A stretch of 64,000 nt of DNA from Parasedimentitalea psychrophila (GCF_030285785.1 NZ_CP127247.1:1635501-1699500), one strand, 5' to 3'. Counted from the stretch's first letter, positions 35,280-45,198 are shown. Program-made: numbers and translations. Notes: generated by a model from the sequence alone, not told the origin.

Positions 35280-36110
35280 ATGCGCACGGCGCTGTTGCAG
35301 ATGACATCAAGCGATGATCCGGGTGAAAACCTGGGTCTGGTTGAGGCGATGCTGGCTGAGGCCGTGGCGGCGGGGGCTGGGTTTATTCTGACCCCCGAGG
35401 TCACCAATTGCGTCAGCACCAGTCGCAGGCATCAGCAGGCCGTGCTGCATCACGAAGAAGACGACCCGACGTTGGCGGCGCTGCAGGGGGCAGCCGCGCG
35501 GCATGGGATCTGGCTGTTGCTGGGGTCACTGGCGGTCAAGACGCAGGACAGCGATGGACGTTTTGCGAATCGCCAGTTCCTGATTTCACCGCAGGGTCAG
35601 ATCACCGCGCGCTATGACAAGATCCATATGTTTGATGTGGAAGTGACCCCGAAAGAGACCTTCCGCGAATCAGAGGGCTATCGACCGGGCGACCGGGCGG
35701 TGCTGGCTGATACTCCGTTTGGTCGGATCGGCATGACCATATGTTACGATGTGCGGTTTGGGTATTTGCATCGGGCACTGGCCAAGGGCGGGGCCGAAAT
35801 CCTCACCGTGCCAGCCGCCTTTTCGCCTGTGACCGGTGCCGCCCATTGGCATACGCTGCTGCGCGCCCGCGCCATCGAAACCGGCTGCTATATCCTGGCT
35901 CCGGCGCAAACCGGCAAACACTCTGCCCGTGTCGGCGGGTGCCGCCAGACCTATGGCCATTCCCTGGTGGTCGCCCCCTGGGGCGAGGTGTTGTCGGATG
36001 CGGGCACCGAGCCGGGCGTGACCTACGTTGATCTGGATATGGAAAAAGTGTCAGAAGCACGCAGGCGCGTCCCTGCGCTGAGCCATGACCGAGACTTTGA
36101 CGGACCCTGA
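35280..36110 (+). CDS. Carbon-nitrogen hydrolase (nitrilase superfamily, Nit1/Nit2-like)
   Basis: A 276-residue amidase of the nitrilase superfamily with an intact Glu40-Lys114-Cys155 triad (LTPEV, YDKIHMFDV, TICYDVRF). Relatives include deaminated-glutathione amidase and omega-amidase; the length and the neighbouring glutaredoxin favour a glutathione repair role, but this is inference. The last base of its stop is the first of the MarR gene's ATG, so the two are coupled. Confidence 0.88.
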   Translation: MRTALLQMTSSDDPGENLGLVEAMLAEAVAAGAGFILTPEVTNCVSTSRRHQQAVLHHEEDDPTLAALQGAAARHGIWLLLGSLAVKTQDSDGRFANRQFLISPQGQITARYDKIHMFDVEVTPKETFRESEGYRPGDRAVLADTPFGRIGMTICYDVRFGYLHRALAKGGAEILTVPAAFSPVTGAAHWHTLLRARAIETGCYILAPAQTGKHSARVGGCRQTYGHSLVVAPWGEVLSDAGTEPGVTYVDLDMEKVSEARRRVPALSHDRDFDGP

Positions 36111-36562
36111 TGGAAGACAATAATTCTCTTGCGATTTCGCTGTTTAGCGAGATTTTGATGGCCGACCAATTGGCCCGCTCGCGCCTGACCAAGGCGCTGC
36201 CAAAAGGTATGGAGCTGTCGCATTTTTCGGTGCTCAATCAATTGGCCCGGGTTGGTCTGGAGCGATCACCAGCGCAATTGGCCAAAGCATTTCATGTTAC
36301 CCGAGGCGCGATGACCAACACATTAAATAAACTGGAAGTGGCTGGGTATATACATATCCGCCCAGACTGGGACGACGCGCGGCGCAAGATGGTGGCGATC
36401 AGCCCGGCTGGCCGCCAGGCCCGCGATGCAGCGCTGGCCGGGATTACTCCGATAATTTCCGAAGTGGTGAATGACTTGGGCCATGACCGTGTCCGCGCCG
36501 CTTTGCCAATCCTGCGCGAGTTGCGCAGCAAGCTTGAAAACGACGGGTCAGACCCTCGTTGA
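36110..36562 (+). CDS. MarR family transcriptional regulator
   Basis: A 150-residue MarR-type regulator with the winged helix at about residues 45-100 (LERSPAQLAKAFHVTRGAMT, then KLEVAGYIHIRPDWDDARRK). Such proteins usually repress their own operon and a transport or detoxification gene and release DNA on binding a phenolic or oxidised ligand. It overlaps the nitrilase stop by one base. Its target is not obvious. A hairpin with no T run follows the stop. Confidence 0.85.
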   Translation: MEDNNSLAISLFSEILMADQLARSRLTKALPKGMELSHFSVLNQLARVGLERSPAQLAKAFHVTRGAMTNTLNKLEVAGYIHIRPDWDDARRKMVAISPAGRQARDAALAGITPIISEVVNDLGHDRVRAALPILRELRSKLENDGSDPR

Positions 36563-36571
36563 AACGAGAAA

Positions 36572-36597
36572 CGGGGCGCCTGCTCCCAGGCACCCCG
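36572..36597 (+). terminator. GC-rich hairpin after marR
   Basis: CGGGG/CCCCG and GCCTG/CAGGC arms with one C-A mismatch and a 4-base CTCC loop, ten bases past the MarR stop. A small CTCGTT/AACGAG hairpin precedes it. There is no T run, so it may be a Rho-dependent site or an RNA structure rather than an intrinsic terminator. The remaining 190 bases up to ubiG hold nothing I recognise. Confidence 0.3.
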
Positions 36598-36787
36598 CTG
36601 TTCCGATAGGCTCCGTGAGTGGAAAATATGCCTATTGGAACGCAGTAGCATTCACTCGATTAAGGGCAAAACCTGCCCAATAACCCCCAGGATCATTCCT
36701 GAGTGTTGGTTGGCAATAACATTCCCCCCTGCCTTAAACAAAAGCGCAGAAGGATCTGCTGCCTATCCTAAAGTATAGGTGCGGAGG

Positions 36788-37531
36788 TTAAGGCTTGATG
36801 CTGGCGGTGACGTAATTGACGCTCAGATCACGGTCCGAGATTGACCAGCCCCAAGTGATTGGATTGAAGAGAAAACCTTTTCGATCCACCGGGGACAGAC
36901 CGGCTTGTGACAGCAGATCAAACAGCTCGTCCGGGGTGATGAATTTTGACCACTCGTGGGTGCCGCGTGGCAACCAGCGCATAATCACCTCAGCCCCGAT
37001 AATAGCCATGGCAAAGCTTTTGGGGTTGCGATTGATCGTCGAACAAATTTGCAACCCGCCGGGGCGCAACAGCTGCCGGGTTGCGGTCAGATAGGCCAGC
37101 GGATCGGCGACATGCTCAACGACTTCCATATTCAGAATCACGTCGAACTGTTCGCCCGCTTCAGCCAGGGCCTCGGCCGTGGTGTGGCGATAGTCGATGT
37201 CGAGCCCGGATTGTTCGGCATGGATGCGCGCTACGGGCAGGTTGCCCGCGGCGGCATCGGCGCCCACAACAGTGGCCCCAAGACGCGCCATTGGTTCCGA
37301 AAGCAGTCCGCCACCGCAGCCGATATCCAGCAAACGCAGCCCCGCAAAGGGCTTTGATTTACTCAGATCACGATCAAATTCACCGGCGATCTGCTGTGTG
37401 ATATAGTCTAGCCGACAAGGGTTCAGCATGTGCAACGGCTTGAATTTACCATTCGGATCCCACCAGTCTGCGGCCATCGCTTCGAATTTTGCGATCTCAG
37501 AGGGGTCCACCGTGGATTGAGGCGCTTGCAT
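36788..37531 (-). CDS. ubiG: Ubiquinone biosynthesis O-methyltransferase UbiG
   Basis: UbiG carries out both O-methylations of ubiquinone synthesis. The class I methyltransferase core is intact: [17 protein letters not shown], the SAM motif [39 protein letters not shown] and [16 protein letters not shown] prefer ATG 37531 ([12 protein letters not shown], 247 residues) because GGAGACAGGA precedes it, while the upstream ATG 37564 has no ribosome-binding site. It is divergent from pip. Confidence 0.93.
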   Translation of the reverse strand: MQAPQSTVDPSEIAKFEAMAADWWDPNGKFKPLHMLNPCRLDYITQQIAGEFDRDLSKSKPFAGLRLLDIGCGGGLLSEPMARLGATVVGADAAAGNLPVARIHAEQSGLDIDYRHTTAEALAEAGEQFDVILNMEVVEHVADPLAYLTATRQLLRPGGLQICSTINRNPKSFAMAIIGAEVIMRWLPRGTHEWSKFITPDELFDLLSQAGLSPVDRKGFLFNPITWGWSISDRDLSVNYVTASIKP

Positions 37532-37581
37532 TCCTGTCTCCGTGTGTTCTTTTAGTTCGGACATTATAAGTTAGGTCAATA

Positions 37582-38556
37582 ATGGACAAACACCGGGATC
37601 AAAAGCGCGCAGTTCAATATCTTTACCCGCCAATCGAAGCCTTTGATCAGCGGATGGTCGATGTTGGCCAGGGACATCGCATATATGTGGAGCAAAGTGG
37701 CAACCCGCAGGGCGTGCCTGTGGTGGTTTGTCACGGTGGGCCCGGCGGCGGCTGTAGCCCGGCGATGCGACGTTATTTTGATCCCAATATCTACCGGGTG
37801 ATTCTGTTCGACCAACGCGGCTGCGGCCGCTCGCGACCCTATGCCTCGTGCGAGGATAACACGACCTGGCATCTGGTCGCGGATATGGAGGTGATTCGCC
37901 GCTTGCTAGAGATCGACGACTGGATGGTCTTTGGTGGCAGTTGGGGCGCGACTTTGTCGCTGATCTATGCCCAGGCCCACCCTGACCGGGTGCGTCATCT
38001 GATCCTGCGGGGGGTGTTTTTGATGACCAAGGGTGAGCTGGACTGGTTCTATGGCGGCGGTGCCGGCAAATTCTGGCCAGAAACCTGGGCCAGATTTGTG
38101 TCGCTGATCCCCGAGAACGAGCGTGGCGACATAATCGGCGCCTACCATAAACGCCTATTTTCGGGGGATGTTCCCGAGGAAATCCGCTTTGGCAAAGCTT
38201 GGTCCGCCTGGGAAAACGCTTTGGCCTCGATCCACTCAAACGGACGGTCGGGGGAAAGCCCGGGCGAGTACGCCCGCGCCTTTGCTCGGCTTGAGAATCA
38301 TTACTTTATCAATCAGGGTTTCCTTGAGAGCGACGGGCAAATTCTTGCGAATATGGGGCGGATATCGCATATCCCGGGTGTTATCGTGCAGGGGCGGTAT
38401 GATATGATTTGCCCACCGGTGATGGCCTGGCGCCTGAATGAACTATGGCCCGAGGGTGAGCTGAAGATGATTCGCGGATCCGGGCATGCGCTGTCAGAAC
38501 CGGGAATCAGCGCTGAATTGGTGCGGGTGATGAATGTCATTGCGGAGGAGCTATAG
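37582..38556 (+). CDS. pip: Prolyl aminopeptidase
   Basis: A 324-residue alpha/beta-hydrolase that removes N-terminal proline from peptides. The oxyanion loop HGGPGGGCSP, the nucleophile elbow GGSWGATLS with Ser120, the Asp in VQGRYDMICPP and the histidine in GSGHALSEPG complete the active site. LILRGVFLM and DWFYGGGAGKFWPE are proline-iminopeptidase-specific. The start at 37582 is near the divergent ubiG. The next gene begins directly after its stop. Confidence 0.95.
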   Translation: MDKHRDQKRAVQYLYPPIEAFDQRMVDVGQGHRIYVEQSGNPQGVPVVVCHGGPGGGCSPAMRRYFDPNIYRVILFDQRGCGRSRPYASCEDNTTWHLVADMEVIRRLLEIDDWMVFGGSWGATLSLIYAQAHPDRVRHLILRGVFLMTKGELDWFYGGGAGKFWPETWARFVSLIPENERGDIIGAYHKRLFSGDVPEEIRFGKAWSAWENALASIHSNGRSGESPGEYARAFARLENHYFINQGFLESDGQILANMGRISHIPGVIVQGRYDMICPPVMAWRLNELWPEGELKMIRGSGHALSEPGISAELVRVMNVIAEEL

Positions 38557-39405
38557 ATGAGTCGGATTGACCGCCGGGCCCTGTTTGCCTCGGGTGCTGC
38601 TGCTGCCTTGTTGGCGGCCACCGGCACCTCCTTGTCGGCGGCGCCGCTGCGTGGTGGGATACTGCGACTGGCGGTTCCCCGCGATGGCGACCTATTGGAT
38701 CTGGTGGCGCGCGGCGCATTGTATCACAGCCTGACCGAGGTCTCGCCCGATGGAGTGCTGCGCGGAGAGCTGGCAAGCCATTGGCACAGCAGTCAGGACG
38801 CGCGCATTTGGACCTTTGATCTGCGCCCTGCTGTGCGGTTCCATGATGACCAAGAGATGACGGCCCGGGATGTCGTGGCGTCGCTGGCGGCGCATGTCTT
38901 GCCGGATGGGGTCGAGGTTCTGGAATATTCCGTGTTGTCAGAGCTGCAGTTACAGATCGAGCTCTCGGCATCAAACCCTGATTTCCCTTATTTGCTGGCC
39001 GATCCGGCGCTTTTTATCGCCCGCGATGGGCGTGTGGATGCGCCTTTGGCCCAGGCCTGTGGGACCGGCTGTTACCGGGTTGAGCGCTATCAGCAGAACC
39101 GCCATTTTCGCGCCGCGCGGGTGGCGGGTCACTTCAAGGATGGCCAGGCCGGCTGGGCGGATCAGATTGAGGTGATCGTGATCCCCGACGAAACCGTGCG
39201 GGCCGAAGCGCTGCGCGATGGCTATGTCGATATTTCCGCTCTGCCTGACCCCAAGGGGCTGATTAAACGCGGCGACTTTCGCTATCTGCCGTCGCAGCAG
39301 GATATTGCGATTGCGACCCATTCTGGCGTTGGGGTGCCACGGGTGATCGGCCGCCGCGCCGCGCTGGATGATGGCCGTATCGCCGAACGGTGGTGGCGGC
39401 TTTAA
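38557..39405 (+). CDS. Short SBP_bac_5-like solute-binding protein
   Basis: A 282-residue protein with a Tat-like signal (RRALFASGAAAALLAATGTSLSA) and a domain resembling family 5 peptide/nickel-binding proteins: LVARGALYHSLTEVSPDG, LASHWHSSQDARIWTFDLRP and VRFHDDQEMTARDVVASL. Full-length family members are about 500 residues, so only the N-terminal half is represented; the C-terminal 100 residues do not match the usual second lobe. No ABC permease is adjacent. It follows pip without a gap and is probably co-expressed. It may be a domesticated single-lobe protein or a truncated one. Confidence 0.65.
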   Translation: MSRIDRRALFASGAAAALLAATGTSLSAAPLRGGILRLAVPRDGDLLDLVARGALYHSLTEVSPDGVLRGELASHWHSSQDARIWTFDLRPAVRFHDDQEMTARDVVASLAAHVLPDGVEVLEYSVLSELQLQIELSASNPDFPYLLADPALFIARDGRVDAPLAQACGTGCYRVERYQQNRHFRAARVAGHFKDGQAGWADQIEVIVIPDETVRAEALRDGYVDISALPDPKGLIKRGDFRYLPSQQDIAIATHSGVGVPRVIGRRAALDDGRIAERWWRL

Positions 39406-39546
39406 GTAACCAGTTTATTCTATCTTGGGTGGATGTATTTGGCACAAGTAGAACTGAGGGCTTGCAGACTCAGCCTGTCCCGCCTATATCCCGTTTCAAC
39501 AGCGGCGCGTCGGGCCTTGGGTACGAAGCACCATCGGGATGATCTG

Positions 39547-39569
39547 ACGGGCCGCGCGCCCGTTTTTTT
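39547..39569 (+). terminator. Intrinsic terminator in the rimP-nusA-infB leader
   Basis: ACGGGC, a CGCGC loop, GCCCGT and seven T, ending 25 bases before the rimP ATG. A GGCGCG sequence near 39505 could pair with the GCGCGCC of the stem and so compete with it. Such a terminator in the leader of the nusA operon would suit autoregulation through NusA, but it may also end pip-operon transcription. Confidence 0.6.
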
Positions 39570-39593
39570 GTGCTTTAACGCATGTGATGGATC

Positions 39594-40175
39594 ATGATGA
39601 CAAACGACCTGATTGCCAAAGCTGCCATTGACCGCCGTATGGCCGAGATTATCACTCCGGTGATTGAAGATCTTGGCTATGAGTTGGTGCGTGTACGACT
39701 GATGTCCGGTAAGACGACGATGCTACAGATCATGGCGGACAAGCCCAATGGCGGCATCGAAGTTGATGACTGCGCCGTGATCTCCAATGCCGTAAGTGCT
39801 GTTTTGGATGTAGAAGATCCGATCCTGGACGCTTATGCTTTGGAAGTGTCAAGCCCGGGTATTGACCGGCCACTGACACGGCTGAAAGATTTCGCCATGT
39901 TCGAAGGCTATGAGGCCAAGATCGAGACGGGTGAGCTGATCGGTGGCCGCCGCCGCTTTAAGGGTGAGCTGGCGGGCATCGAGGGCGAAGAGGTGCTGAT
40001 CAATATCGAAGAAGGCACCATCGGATTGCAGTTTGACTGGTTAACTGATGCCAAGCTGGTATTGACCGACGAGTTGATCAAGGAAATGCTGCGCCAGCGT
40101 AAAGATGCGGGCGCTTTGAACGAAGACGCATTCGACGAGATCGAGACCGAAGGGTCCGAAGAGGAGAAAGAATAA
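39594..40175 (+). CDS. rimP: Ribosome maturation factor RimP
   Basis: RimP assists maturation of the 30S subunit. The 193-residue protein shows [42 protein letters not shown] and the conserved end of the C-terminal SH3-like domain ([20 protein letters not shown]); an acidic tail (EEEKE) follows. The first ATG at 39594 is used, with a second at 39597. Its stop overlaps nusA by one base; it heads the operon to infB. Confidence 0.95.
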   Translation: MMTNDLIAKAAIDRRMAEIITPVIEDLGYELVRVRLMSGKTTMLQIMADKPNGGIEVDDCAVISNAVSAVLDVEDPILDAYALEVSSPGIDRPLTRLKDFAMFEGYEAKIETGELIGGRRRFKGELAGIEGEEVLINIEEGTIGLQFDWLTDAKLVLTDELIKEMLRQRKDAGALNEDAFDEIETEGSEEEKE

Positions 40176-41803
40176 TGGCAATCACCTCTGCTAACCAGCT
40201 GGAGCTCTTGCAGACCGCCGAAGCGGTGGCCCGCGAGAAGATGATCGACCCCAGCCTGGTTGTCGATGCGATGGAAGAAAGCCTCGCCCGAGCCGCCAAA
40301 AGCCGCTACGGCAGTGAGATGGACATTCGGGTGGCGATCGACCGCAAGACCGGCAAAGCCACTTTTACCCGGGTGCGTACAGTGGTCGAGGACGAAGAGC
40401 TGGAAAACTACCAGTCCGAGTTCACGGTTCAACAAGCCAAGCAATATATGGCTGAACCCGCCGTTGGCGATACTTTCGTCGAGGAAGTGCCGCCGGTTGA
40501 AATGGGTCGGATTGCGGCGCAGTCGGCCAAGCAGGTTATCCTGCAGCGGGTCCGCGAAGCTGAGCGTGATCGCCAGTTCGAAGAATTCAAGGACCGCGCC
40601 GGCACCATTATCAATGGTCTGGTCAAGCGCGAAGAATATGGCAACGTGATCGTTGACGTTGGTGCGGGCGAAGCCATCCTGCGCCGCAACGAGAAAATCG
40701 GCCGCGAAAGCTATCGCCCGAACGATCGTATCCGCTGCTTCATCAAGGACGTGCGCCGTGAGCAGCGCGGACCGCAGATCTTCCTGTCGCGGACCGCTCC
40801 TGAATTCATGGCCGAATTGTTCAAGATGGAAGTGCCGGAAATCTATGACGGCATCATCGAAATCAAGGCTGTGGCCCGGGACCCCGGGTCGCGCGCCAAA
40901 ATTGCGGTGATCTCTTATGACGGATCAATCGATCCGGTTGGCGCCTGTGTTGGTATGCGCGGCTCGCGCGTGCAGGCCGTGGTCAACGAGTTGCAGGGTG
41001 AAAAGATCGACATCATCCCGTGGAACGAAGATCAGCCGACATTCCTGGTCAATGCGTTGCAGCCTGCCGAGGTTTCCAAGGTTGTGCTGGACGAAGAAGC
41101 CGGCAAGATCGAAGTTGTGGTGCCCGAAGAGCAGCTGAGCCTGGCGATTGGTCGCCGTGGCCAGAACGTGCGCCTGGCGTCGCAGCTGACCGGACTTGAT
41201 ATCGACATCATGACCGAAGAAGAAGAAAGCTCGCGTCGCCAGAAGGAATTCGAAAGCCGTACCGGCTTGTTCATGGCGGCTCTGGATCTCGATGAATTCT
41301 TTGCCCAGCTGCTGGTCTCCGAAGGGTTCACCAACCTGGAAGAAGTCGCCTATGTTGATCTGGATGAATTGCTGGTCATCGACGGTGTCGATGAAAGCAC
41401 CGCGGCTGAGTTGCAGGCCCGCGCCCGCGACAATATCGAGGCTCAAGCCAATGCCGCTATCGAAGCGGCCCGCGCTTTGGGTGTTGAGGACAGCCTGATT
41501 AATTTCGAAGGCCTGACACCACAGATGGTGGAAGCCCTGGCAAAGGATGGCGTGAAAACGCTGGAAGACTTTGCCACCTGCGCCGATTGGGAGCTGGCCG
41601 GTGGCTGGACCACCGAAAATGGCGAGCGAATCAAGGATGACGGCATTCTCGAGCCCTTTGAAATGCCGCTTGAGGAGGCACAGAAACTTGTAATGACCGC
41701 CCGCATCTTGCTGGGCTGGGTAGATCCCGCCGATTTGGAAACAGACGAGGACGTTTCTGAAGACGCAGACGAAGATGAACAACAGTCGGAGGCCGAGGCC
41801 TGA
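40175..41803 (+). CDS. nusA: Transcription termination/antitermination factor NusA
   Basis: NusA binds RNA polymerase and modulates pausing, termination and antitermination. The 542-residue protein has the N-terminal RNAP-binding domain (EAVAREKMIDPSLVVDAMEE), S1 and KH domains (VGACVGMRGSRVQAVVNEL and LSLAIGRRGQNVRLASQLTG) and, at the C-terminus, acidic helix-hairpin-helix repeats (two LLVIDGVDESTAAELQARA-like units) ending in a very acidic tail. Lies in the rimP-nusA-ylxR-infB operon. Confidence 0.97.
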   Translation: MAITSANQLELLQTAEAVAREKMIDPSLVVDAMEESLARAAKSRYGSEMDIRVAIDRKTGKATFTRVRTVVEDEELENYQSEFTVQQAKQYMAEPAVGDTFVEEVPPVEMGRIAAQSAKQVILQRVREAERDRQFEEFKDRAGTIINGLVKREEYGNVIVDVGAGEAILRRNEKIGRESYRPNDRIRCFIKDVRREQRGPQIFLSRTAPEFMAELFKMEVPEIYDGIIEIKAVARDPGSRAKIAVISYDGSIDPVGACVGMRGSRVQAVVNELQGEKIDIIPWNEDQPTFLVNALQPAEVSKVVLDEEAGKIEVVVPEEQLSLAIGRRGQNVRLASQLTGLDIDIMTEEEESSRRQKEFESRTGLFMAALDLDEFFAQLLVSEGFTNLEEVAYVDLDELLVIDGVDESTAAELQARARDNIEAQANAAIEAARALGVEDSLINFEGLTPQMVEALAKDGVKTLEDFATCADWELAGGWTTENGERIKDDGILEPFEMPLEEAQKLVMTARILLGWVDPADLETDEDVSEDADEDEQQSEAEA

Positions 41804-41826
41804 TCTCAGGCCTCGAGTGATTGAAC

Positions 41827-42447
41827 ATGGGTGGCGCTAGCAACTCAAGGGACCTGAGTGACGGTCCAGATCGCAAGTGTCTTGCCACGGGTGAGGTGCA
41901 ACCGAAACACGGATTGGTGCGTTTTGTCATCGGTCCGGATGGGCAGGTTGTTGCGGATATCATGGGGAAGCTGCCCGGTCGTGGGGTCTATGTGACCGCC
42001 GAGCGGGAAGCTCTTGAAAATGCGGTAAAGAAAAAACTCTTTTCCCGTGGCTTCAAGACCCAGGTGACTATGCCTGACGGGATGGTTGATGAGGTGGAGC
42101 GACAGATTTTGCGCCGCCTGGTTGAGCTGCTTAGTCTGGCAAGGAAATCGGGGGCAGCAGTTGGTGGCTACGAAAAAGTCAAAGACTGGCTGTCCAAAGA
42201 AGAGGCCCAGGTGCTGATACAGGCAATTGATGGGTCGGGTCGTGGTAAGTCAAAACTAAGCACGCCCCACAAGGGTAACTATATCGGTTGCCTGACCGCA
42301 GATGAGCTAGGCATGGCCTTTGGGCGTCAAACTGTGATACATGCGGCGCTTGCCTCTGGTGGACTCAGCAAACGTGTTGTAGAGGAAGCGCAGCGATTGC
42401 AGGGCATGCGTAAAACGGTGGGCGGCACGGGCCGCACAGAAGGATAA
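41827..42447 (+). CDS. ylxR: YlxR (DUF448) RNA-binding protein with L7Ae-like domain
   Basis: A 206-residue RNA-binding protein of the DUF448/YlxR family that always sits between nusA and infB. The N-terminal YlxR motif [20 protein letters not shown] and [12 protein letters not shown] bind RNA; the C-terminal domain ([19 protein letters not shown]) looks like ribosomal protein L7Ae/L30e, as in many alphaproteobacterial versions. The start is ATG 41827. Its exact role is not settled, although transcription or ribosome effects are proposed. infB follows by eight bases. Confidence 0.9.
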   Translation: MGGASNSRDLSDGPDRKCLATGEVQPKHGLVRFVIGPDGQVVADIMGKLPGRGVYVTAEREALENAVKKKLFSRGFKTQVTMPDGMVDEVERQILRRLVELLSLARKSGAAVGGYEKVKDWLSKEEAQVLIQAIDGSGRGKSKLSTPHKGNYIGCLTADELGMAFGRQTVIHAALASGGLSKRVVEEAQRLQGMRKTVGGTGRTEG

Positions 42448-42455
42448 GTATCTTA

Positions 42456-44939
42456 ATGAGCGATAGTGACGGCAAAAAGACTTTGGGTCTTCGTGGTGGG
42501 TCCCGGCCCGGGAACGTGAAACAGAGTTTCAGCCATGGTCGGACCAAGAATGTCGTAGTGGAAACCAAGCGCAAGCGCGTTGTGGTCCCGAAGCCGGGTG
42601 CCGGCCGAGATGGCGCCAGCGCTACGATTGTTGGCGATCCATCGCGACGGCCTGCTGGAATAACCGACAACGAAATGGCACGCCGGATGAAGGCGCTGCA
42701 AATTGCGCGCGCCCGGGAAGCGGAAGACACCGCCAAGCGTGCTGCTGAGGAAAAAGAACGCGAAGAAAGCCGCGCGCGTCGCCGTGCGGAAATGGAACAA
42801 AAAGAAAAAGATCAACGCGAAGCTGAAGAGCGCGCTAAGGCCAAAGTCGAAGAAGCTGAGCGCAAAAAGCGCGAAGCCGAAGTGGCGGCCGAACGTGCTG
42901 CGGCTGTTCCTGATGAGAAAAAGCCTGCCAGTACTGCACCGCGCACTGCGAATTTTGGTAAGCCTGCCCCTGCGGCCACTCCGCGCAAATCAGACCGTGA
43001 GCGCGATCAACGCCAGAACCGTGGCAAAGGTCCGACCGACAGCCGTCGCTCAGGCAAGCTGACATTGGGTCAAGCCACTGGTGGTGCCGGTAACCGTCAC
43101 CGTTCCATGGCGTCGATGAAGCGCAAGCAAGAGCGCGCCCGTCAAAAAGCCATGGGCACGGTCGAGCGCGAAAAGGTATTCCGCGAAGTTCAGTTGCCCG
43201 AAGCCATTGTGGTGTCGGAGCTGGCTATCCGGATGGCAGAACGTGTTGGTGACGTTGTTAAATCACTGATGAACATGGGCCTGATGGTTACTCAGAACCA
43301 GACCATCGACGCCGATACAGCGGAACTGATCATCGAAGAATTCGGCCACAAGATGGTTCGGGTGTCGGATTCGGACGTTGAAGATGTGATCAACGTAGTC
43401 GATGACAAAGACGGCGATCTGAAGCCGCGGCCGCCGGTGGTGACCATCATGGGCCACGTTGACCACGGTAAAACCTCGATCCTGGATGCGATCCGCGATG
43501 CGCGTGTTGTGGCCGGCGAGGCGGGGGGTATCACCCAGCACATCGGTGCCTATCAGGTTGAAACCAAAGATGGTTCGATCATTAGCTTCCTGGATACTCC
43601 GGGTCACGCGGCGTTCACCTCGATGCGCTCACGTGGTGCGGATGTAACGGACATCGTGATCTTGGTGGTGGCTGCGGATGACGCGGTAATGCCGCAGACC
43701 ATCGAAGCCATCAACCACGCCAAGGCCGCCAACGTGCCGATGATTATTGCCATCAACAAGATCGACAAACCGGCCGCCGACCCGACCAAAGTGCGCACCG
43801 ATCTGTTGCAGCACTCTGTCATCGTGGAAGCAATGTCTGGTGATGTTCAGGACGTCGAAGTCTCGGCAATCACCGGTCAGGGTCTGGATCAACTGCTGGA
43901 AGCCATCGCGCTGCAGGCAGAAATCCTGGAACTGAAAGCCAACCCCGATCGTGCCGCCCAAGGCGCCGTGATCGAGGCTCAGCTGGACGTTGGCCGTGGT
44001 CCCGTTGCCACCGTTCTGGTGCAAAACGGTACCCTGCGCCAAGGCGATATCTTTGTTGTGGGCGAGCAGTACGGTAAGGTCCGTGCGCTGATCAACGACA
44101 AGGGCGAGCGGATCAAAGAAGCCGGTCCTTCGGTGCCTGTTGAGGTTCTGGGTCTGAACGGCACCCCCGAAGCGGGCGACGTGTTGAACGTGACCGAGAC
44201 CGAAGCGCAGGCGCGTGAGATTGCGGAATACCGGGCTCAGGCAGCGAAAGACAAACGCGCTGCTGCGGGTGCTGCGACCACTCTGGAACAGCTGATGGCC
44301 AAGGCCAAGGATGACGAAAACGTCTCTGAGCTGCCCATTCTGGTCAAGGCAGACGTGCAGGGTTCGGCCGAAGCGATCGTTCAGGCGATGGCCAAGATCG
44401 GCAACGACGAAGTGCGGGTGCGGGTTCTGCACTCGGGCGTTGGCGCCATCACCGAAACCGATATCGGCCTGGCCGAAGCATCCGGTGCGCCAGTGTTTGG
44501 CTTTAACGTGCGTGCCAATACATCGGCCCGGAACACGGCCAACCAAAAGGGCGTTGAGATCCGTTACTACTCGGTGATCTATGACCTGGTCGACGATGTG
44601 AAAGCGGCCGCCTCTGGTCTGCTGAGCGACGAAATCCGCGAGAACTTTATCGGTTACGCGAATATCAAAGAGGTGTTCAAGGTTACCGGCATCGGCAAAG
44701 TCGCTGGTTGTCTGGTTACCGAAGGTATTGCCCGTCGTTCGGCCGGTGTGCGTCTGCTGCGTGACAACGTGGTGATCCATGAAGGCAGCCTGAAGACTCT
44801 GAAGCGCTTTAAGGACGAAGTGCCCGAAGTTCAGTCTGGTCAGGAATGTGGCATGGCGTTTGATAACTACGATGATGTTCGCCCCGGCGATGTCATCGAG
44901 ATCTTCGAACGCGAAGAGGTCACCCGAACATTGGCCTAA
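42456..44939 (+). CDS. infB: Translation initiation factor IF-2
   Basis: IF-2 brings initiator tRNA to the 30S subunit and drives subunit joining. The 827-residue protein has a highly charged, Lys/Glu/Arg-rich N-terminal region (to about residue 240), then the GTPase with [14 protein letters not shown] (about 330), [12 protein letters not shown] and NKIDKP, then domains II-IV including [20 protein letters not shown]. The length is typical of alphaproteobacterial IF-2. It ends the operon, followed by a strong terminator. Confidence 0.98.
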   Translation: MSDSDGKKTLGLRGGSRPGNVKQSFSHGRTKNVVVETKRKRVVVPKPGAGRDGASATIVGDPSRRPAGITDNEMARRMKALQIARAREAEDTAKRAAEEKEREESRARRRAEMEQKEKDQREAEERAKAKVEEAERKKREAEVAAERAAAVPDEKKPASTAPRTANFGKPAPAATPRKSDRERDQRQNRGKGPTDSRRSGKLTLGQATGGAGNRHRSMASMKRKQERARQKAMGTVEREKVFREVQLPEAIVVSELAIRMAERVGDVVKSLMNMGLMVTQNQTIDADTAELIIEEFGHKMVRVSDSDVEDVINVVDDKDGDLKPRPPVVTIMGHVDHGKTSILDAIRDARVVAGEAGGITQHIGAYQVETKDGSIISFLDTPGHAAFTSMRSRGADVTDIVILVVAADDAVMPQTIEAINHAKAANVPMIIAINKIDKPAADPTKVRTDLLQHSVIVEAMSGDVQDVEVSAITGQGLDQLLEAIALQAEILELKANPDRAAQGAVIEAQLDVGRGPVATVLVQNGTLRQGDIFVVGEQYGKVRALINDKGERIKEAGPSVPVEVLGLNGTPEAGDVLNVTETEAQAREIAEYRAQAAKDKRAAAGAATTLEQLMAKAKDDENVSELPILVKADVQGSAEAIVQAMAKIGNDEVRVRVLHSGVGAITETDIGLAEASGAPVFGFNVRANTSARNTANQKGVEIRYYSVIYDLVDDVKAAASGLLSDEIRENFIGYANIKEVFKVTGIGKVAGCLVTEGIARRSAGVRLLRDNVVIHEGSLKTLKRFKDEVPEVQSGQECGMAFDNYDDVRPGDVIEIFEREEVTRTLA

Positions 44940-44965
44940 CAGCTGTCTCGCCAGTCAAAATCAAG

Positions 44966-44993
44966 AAGCCCCGGCCCTGTGCCGGGGTTTTTT
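44966..44993 (+). terminator. Rho-independent terminator of the nusA-infB operon
   Basis: CCCCGGC, a CCTGT loop, GCCGGGG and TTTTTT, beginning about 27 bases after the infB stop. Confidence 0.88.
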
Positions 44994-45005
44994 ATTGGCT
45001 GCACA

Positions 45006-45034
45006 TAAAAAAAGGACTGCCCTTAGGCAGTCCT
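45006..45034 (-). terminator. Rho-independent terminator of the 44-residue small gene
   Basis: AGGACTGCC/GGCAGTCCT (9 bp, 4-base loop). On the minus strand the stem is followed by eight T, 30 bases past the stop of the small gene at 45064-45198. It also gives a weaker plus-strand end. A dedicated terminator supports that the small gene is real. Confidence 0.85.
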
Positions 45035-45063
45035 CTTTCATTTGGTCTGTGAGTATTGAAGCC

Positions 45064-45198
45064 CTAGGCCGCAACTTTGACCGGATATCCCTCAAACACT
45101 TGACGTCCGACCTTCACGGCGATCCGGCCATCCGGAAGCGCGCGAACATATGTTCCCTGAACTGAAACACAGCTGCCCATAATAATAGTCCGAAGCAT
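45064..45198 (-). CDS. Conserved-looking 44-residue small protein
   Basis: Reading leftward from ATG 45198 gives MLRTIIMGSCVSVQGTYVRA, continuing with LPDGRIAVKVGRQVFEGYPV and ending KVAA. GGGGAGG stands seven bases before the ATG, and a clean terminator follows, both strong signs of a gene. The pattern of alternating hydrophobic and charged residues (VSVQGTYV, RIAVKVG) suggests a small beta-barrel or ribbon. I recall similar short hypothetical proteins in Rhodobacteraceae but know no function. An inverted repeat TTAACC TT GGTTAA lies 37-50 bases upstream. Confidence 0.75.
   Translation of the reverse strand: MLRTIIMGSCVSVQGTYVRALPDGRIAVKVGRQVFEGYPVKVAA

Noticed and set aside
43629-44780. 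383-codon minus-strand ORF opposite infB
   Set aside because: The opposite strand codes for the conserved IF-2 GTPase; the antisense protein has biased composition and no family match.
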